From: Monoraphidium neglectum
Taxonomy: Eukaryota > Chlorophyta > Chlorophyceae > Sphaeropleales > Selenastraceae
DNA: 23,644 bases
Reading direction: 5' to 3'
Assembly (NCBI RefSeq): GCF_000611645.1
Contig: NW_014013562.1
Location: forward strand, 16,026 to 39,669
Of the stretch, positions 20,402 to 23,644 are shown one piece after another. The position numbers were made by a program, and so were the translations under genes. Each line of letters opens with the position of its first letter. The first letter of the stretch is position 1. The notes beneath the pieces were generated by a model. That model was not told where the DNA came from, did no database searches, and worked only from the letters and a program-made list of their open reading frames with translations.

Positions 20402-21920
20402 TCAGTAGACGATAGCCCAGCTGCCATCATGCCCAAACAGCACCTTCAAGATGGAGCGCCCTTCCTCTCCCAGCTCATCCAAAACGTCGCTGCACCTCGT
20501 GGGCAGGTTGCAGGCCCTCCAGTCGCCGTCCAGAAACCGCACAAACCACTCGCCCTCGGGGCCGACCGCCAGGAACTCCACGCCCGCACGGCTCTTCTGG
20601 CGCCCGATGAGCTGGTTGTGCAGGCCCCGCGGCAGGCCCAGCCAGCACGACTCGCCGTCCTCCCACATGATGTAGTAGCCGCCGCCGGGCGCAAAGGCCA
20701 GCAGCTCCACATCACAGTCCGAGCGGGACTGCAGCTCCTTGGAGAGGGCCTCTGATGCGGACCACTGAGAGCTGCCGTCGGCGAACTGCATGCAGGGATG
20801 GGGCACGCGTGCGCAAGGGCGTGGCAGGCATGCTAGCTGGTAAATTGTTGGCAGGATTCCTGGCAAGCATGTTGCGCAGGTGTACACCTCCTCGCAAATG
20901 CATGCGTGTGCATATGCACGCTCACATATGCACCTCGCTTAGGTGCTTGTAGACCTCCCCTTTGCATGTGTGCCCACCACAACATACAGGTGAACACGCA
21001 TGTGCACACTCGTGCATACGCAAGCATGTGAGGCCGCCTCACCTGCACAAAATAGTAGTCACCCTCTCCCAGTACCACATAGTCCACTGGCGGCCGGCTC
21101 TTCTGGCGGCCGTTGACCTTGTTGTGCAGCTCAATGGGCACGTCGTCCCACGCAGTGCTGCCATCGTGGTTGACCAGGAAGTAGCCAGCGCCCAGCGCCA
21201 GCACTACTGTGTACGTACTGTCCCACTGCTCGAAGAGGTGGTCCTCAGCTTCTTGGCTTGCCAGGCACGCCCAAACGCCACTGCAGGCGCGGTTCTGGCT
21301 GGGTTCCGGGCGCGTGCGGCTGTGGCGGCGGTAGTAGCCGGGGCCTGCAAGGGTGGCGGCGCGCAGGCGTGCCGGCATGCAGCTGCGGGGTTTTGTGGCC
21401 TCTTGTTTACCTGGTCTGTCAGACACCAGCAGCTGCTGCAAGGTTGTCTGCCTGAATGCACAGCCCCGAGGTACCGGTGGCCTGCGCGCTTTGCCCAAGT
21501 GTTTGCTGTATCGCATGCAGCCGGGTGGCTGTCTGACCTGTGTCAACCCGCGGGTCCTGGAATCTGTTGCCAAGCGTCGCCAAAGTCTGGTTGTGGCGGA
21601 AAAACTGCATCTTTGCCTGCCGCGGGTAGTTGACGCACGTGCCCACAGTGCCTGGGGCGGCGGGGCGCGGTGGTTTGTGAGGATGTGCGTCCTGTCAGCA
21701 GTGGAAGGGCACCTGCACAAGGTGATTGAATGCTGCTCCTGCCCCTCCTGTGACCCTTTTGATAGGCAGGACTGTCTGCCACTGCCCTCTCACCGGTGGT
21801 GTAGTAGACGTTCACCCTGTGCTTCCCTTTGACAAAGCCAAGCACACGGCTCTCTGCGTTGTGCTGCACCTCCTCCCACCCCCAGCGCACGGCCAGGCGC
21901 CGCACATTGGCCTTGTTCAT
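20402..21920 (-). CDS. Uncharacterised protein with GRQKS / WFVRFxDG beta repeats, paralogue 1 (4 exons)
   Basis: Exons in transcript order: 21920-21794, 21651-21538, 21344-21043 and 20785-20402. They sum to 927 nt, or 308 residues, with GT-AG introns and phases 1, 1, 0. The N-terminal module reads RWGWEEV..RVNVYYTTGTVGTCVNYPRQ...FRHNQTL..RFQDPRVDTGPGYYRR, a compact domain whose function I do not know. The rest holds related segments of about 45-70 residues with the pattern LGxGxYFVxxxDGSxxW..LPxxLHNxLxGRQKSR. GRQKS occurs at about 159-163 and 242-246, and GEWFVRFLDGDWRA at about 258-271. Repeated short strands with DG turns suggest a beta-rich (propeller-like or barrel) fold, which is inference. 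No signal peptide, membrane segment or catalytic motif is visible. The start is the ATG next to the conserved region; the frame is open upstream to about 22265, with an ATG at 22253, so a longer N-terminus cannot be excluded. Confidence 0.8.
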
Positions 21921-22918
21921 GAGTTCGCGTGGCGCGGCGGTGCACACGTGCTGGTGGCCTGCCGCTTCTGCTGGTGGTCGGCGGGGGCTGGGGCGCTCAG
22001 TGGGCAAGCAAGAGTGGCGCTTGAGGGGGCACTGCAGGTTGGTGGTGCGCCAGCGCCAAGCGCTCTCTCGACTCAGCATCATGGACCGTTGTAGCCGCAG
22101 ACGGCAGACACCTGCACCAATGGAAATGCTCGGTCGGAGTCGACTCGAGCGTGGGCTTGACAGCAGGCGATCTCGCTGGTCAGCTTGGCCGAAGCGATCG
22201 ACAACATGCTGTAATTGCATATTATTACACACGGATACAACTAAAACGGCCATGAACTCTGGCAACTAAGCCGACCAAGGTGATTTGCAGCGCTTTGTGA
22301 CTGGCCGAGGCAGACATACCGTCCACGGCAGTGGTCCCTTGTAGGCTGCATGCCTGGCAGCAAGCAGCAACGTCGGAGCGGCTGGAAACGGCGAAATGGG
22401 CCTGAGAAGCGTTTGGAGGCTGTTGGTGAGAAGCTGCTTGCGGCAAGTGGGGCACTGGGAGCGGCACTTAGAGCGGCAGACGGACAGTCACCTCATATTG
22501 CACTTCTCAGTGTGAACGCGCATCGTCACTTCGACATTGCCTGATGCCAAGCAGGCTGTCAATACTTGCCGCAGCTTGCTGGTTTCAGTGCGCGGCACAC
22601 CTACAGGGCCTCCTCATCAAGCATGTGATGTGGACCCTGAGGCTGGCCTTGGCTCATGTGCCTGCCCGCGACGCCTGATTGTGCCATGGACTGAGCATTG
22701 CTGGGCAAAGAGTCTTACTGCACGTTGTTTATCAAAACACAGACGACAAAGTACGACGATGACGTGTACAACCAAACGCAGGCAGGCCTGACGACCAGGG
22801 CAGGGTGATTTATGCAGGAACTCTCGTGAGCAGCCCGCACAACTATGCACATAGCGGCTATGCCGACTGTAGCTGCTGCCGGCCAACTCTAGAGGCACAT
22901 ATTCATACCTGTGATAAG
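21921..22918. other. Spacer between the two paralogues; 3' UTR and promoter
   Basis: No supported gene is seen. It should contain the 3' UTR of the right-hand paralogue (from 22918 downwards) and the promoter of the left-hand one. The minus-strand frame continues open from 21920 to about 22265 but resembles nothing and has no repeat motif. Confidence 0.5.
22225..22229 (-). terminator. Candidate TGTAA poly(A) signal for the right-hand paralogue
   Basis: TTACA on the plus strand, in an AT-rich patch (about 22210-22235), is the first I found below the stop codon at 22919. The implied 3' UTR is about 690 nt, leaving about 300 bp before the next gene's start codon. Confidence 0.3.
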
Positions 22919-23308
22919 CTACGAGTAGACGATGACCCAGCTCTCATCATGCCCAATCAGCACCTTCTGTATTGACCATCCCTTTGTGTGCAGGTCGTTC
23001 AGCACTTCGCTGCACCTCTCGGCCAGACCACCGGCCTTCCACCCGCCGTCCAGAAACCGCACAAACCACTCGCCCTCAGGGCCAACCGCCAGGAACTCCA
23101 CGCGTGCGCGGCTCTTCTGGCGCCCGATCAGCTGGTTGTCCAGGCCGCGCAGCAGGCCCAGCCAGCTCGAGGCGCCGTCCTCCCACATGATGTAGTAGCC
23201 GCCGCCGGGCGCAAAGGCCAGCAGCTCGACCGCGGTGCCCTCGCGAGACTTCAGCGCCTCGGTGACGTGGCCATGGGAGTCTCGCCACTGGGAGCTGCCG
23301 TCGGCAAA
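22919..23308 (-). CDS. Uncharacterised GRQKS / WFVRFxDG repeat protein, paralogue 2, last exon only
   Basis: This is one exon of 390 nt encoding the C-terminal 129 residues, from FADGSSQW to SWVIVYS and a TAG stop. It starts after an acceptor (CAATCAG on the minus strand) at exactly the same codon as the last exon of the neighbour at 20402-20785. Shared stretches include VELLAFAPGGGYYIMWEDG, NQLIGRQKSR and VEFLAVGPEGEWFVRFLDG, so the two are recent tandem paralogues. Differences cluster in the segment after FADGSSQW and in the last 35 residues (for example LLRGLDN for LPRGLHN). The upstream exons must lie to the right of this window, because the intron runs into the (CA)n tract at its edge. 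Function is unknown. Confidence 0.85.
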   Translation of the reverse strand, partial: FADGSSQWRDSHGHVTEALKSREGTAVELLAFAPGGGYYIMWEDGASSWLGLLRGLDNQLIGRQKSRARVEFLAVGPEGEWFVRFLDGGWKAGGLAERCSEVLNDLHTKGWSIQKVLIGHDESWVIVYS

Positions 23309-23542
23309 CTGATTGTGACAGGAGCCGGCGTTGGCGACATCGTGTGCGTTGGAGTGAGGCGGTGGGCGATGCGCAAGGGAGCGTGCCGTGCACGCGGGGC
23401 GGTTCTCGCGAGCGTGGACACGCCCTCAAGGCAAACAGGGCTGCCAGCCTTAGCGCAATCGCGGGCAAGCGCAGGAACACAATTGCGCTCACGCATGACA
23501 GCACACGCATGCGCACGCAGGCCCGCGCACGTACGCACGCAC

Positions 23543-23644
<102 letters not shown>

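Overview
This window looks like nuclear DNA of a green alga (Chlorophyta). The evidence is a GC-rich sequence, genes split into many short exons (about 40-300 nt) by introns of about 130-480 nt, GTGAG/GTGCG-type splice donors, TGTAA motifs of the kind green algae use as polyadenylation signals, and long (CA)n tracts inside introns. Nothing bacterial in organisation (operons, Shine-Dalgarno sites) is seen. I cannot name the species. All gene models were built by hand, joining exons whose reading frames, splice phases and protein motifs agree.

Layout. 1-407: three head-to-tail copies of an exactly 133-bp repeat, apparently continuing to the left. 408-1375: no gene recognised. 1376-3967 (+): five-exon gene for an unrecognised protein with two Tudor/chromo-like beta segments and a long Ala/Ser/Pro-rich tail. 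3968-5235: the 3' ends of two convergent genes. 5236-9153 (-): ten-exon NADPH:quinone oxidoreductase (zeta-crystallin/QOR type) with an organelle-targeting-like N-terminus. 9154-10123: shared divergent promoter region. 10124-12657 (+): seven-exon carbonyl-reductase-like short-chain dehydrogenase. 14246-19744 (+): fourteen-exon gene for a DUF262-HNH protein, related to bacterial GmrSD/BrxU-like modification-dependent restriction enzymes, with a presequence-like N-terminus. 20402-21920 (-) and 22919 to beyond the right edge (-): two tandem paralogues of an uncharacterised repeat protein. The right end is a pure (CA)n tract in an intron of the second paralogue.

How they relate. The quinone reductase and the carbonyl reductase are head-to-head NADPH-dependent detoxification enzymes and could be co-regulated. 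The DUF262-HNH gene is the most unusual item: a restriction-enzyme architecture with an intact-looking nuclease motif, in a fully intron-bearing eukaryotic gene. Its splicing has oddities (two GC donors, one weak GT donor, an acceptor made by a microsatellite, and one intron open in frame). The tandem paralogues at the right edge represent a protein family without a function known to me.
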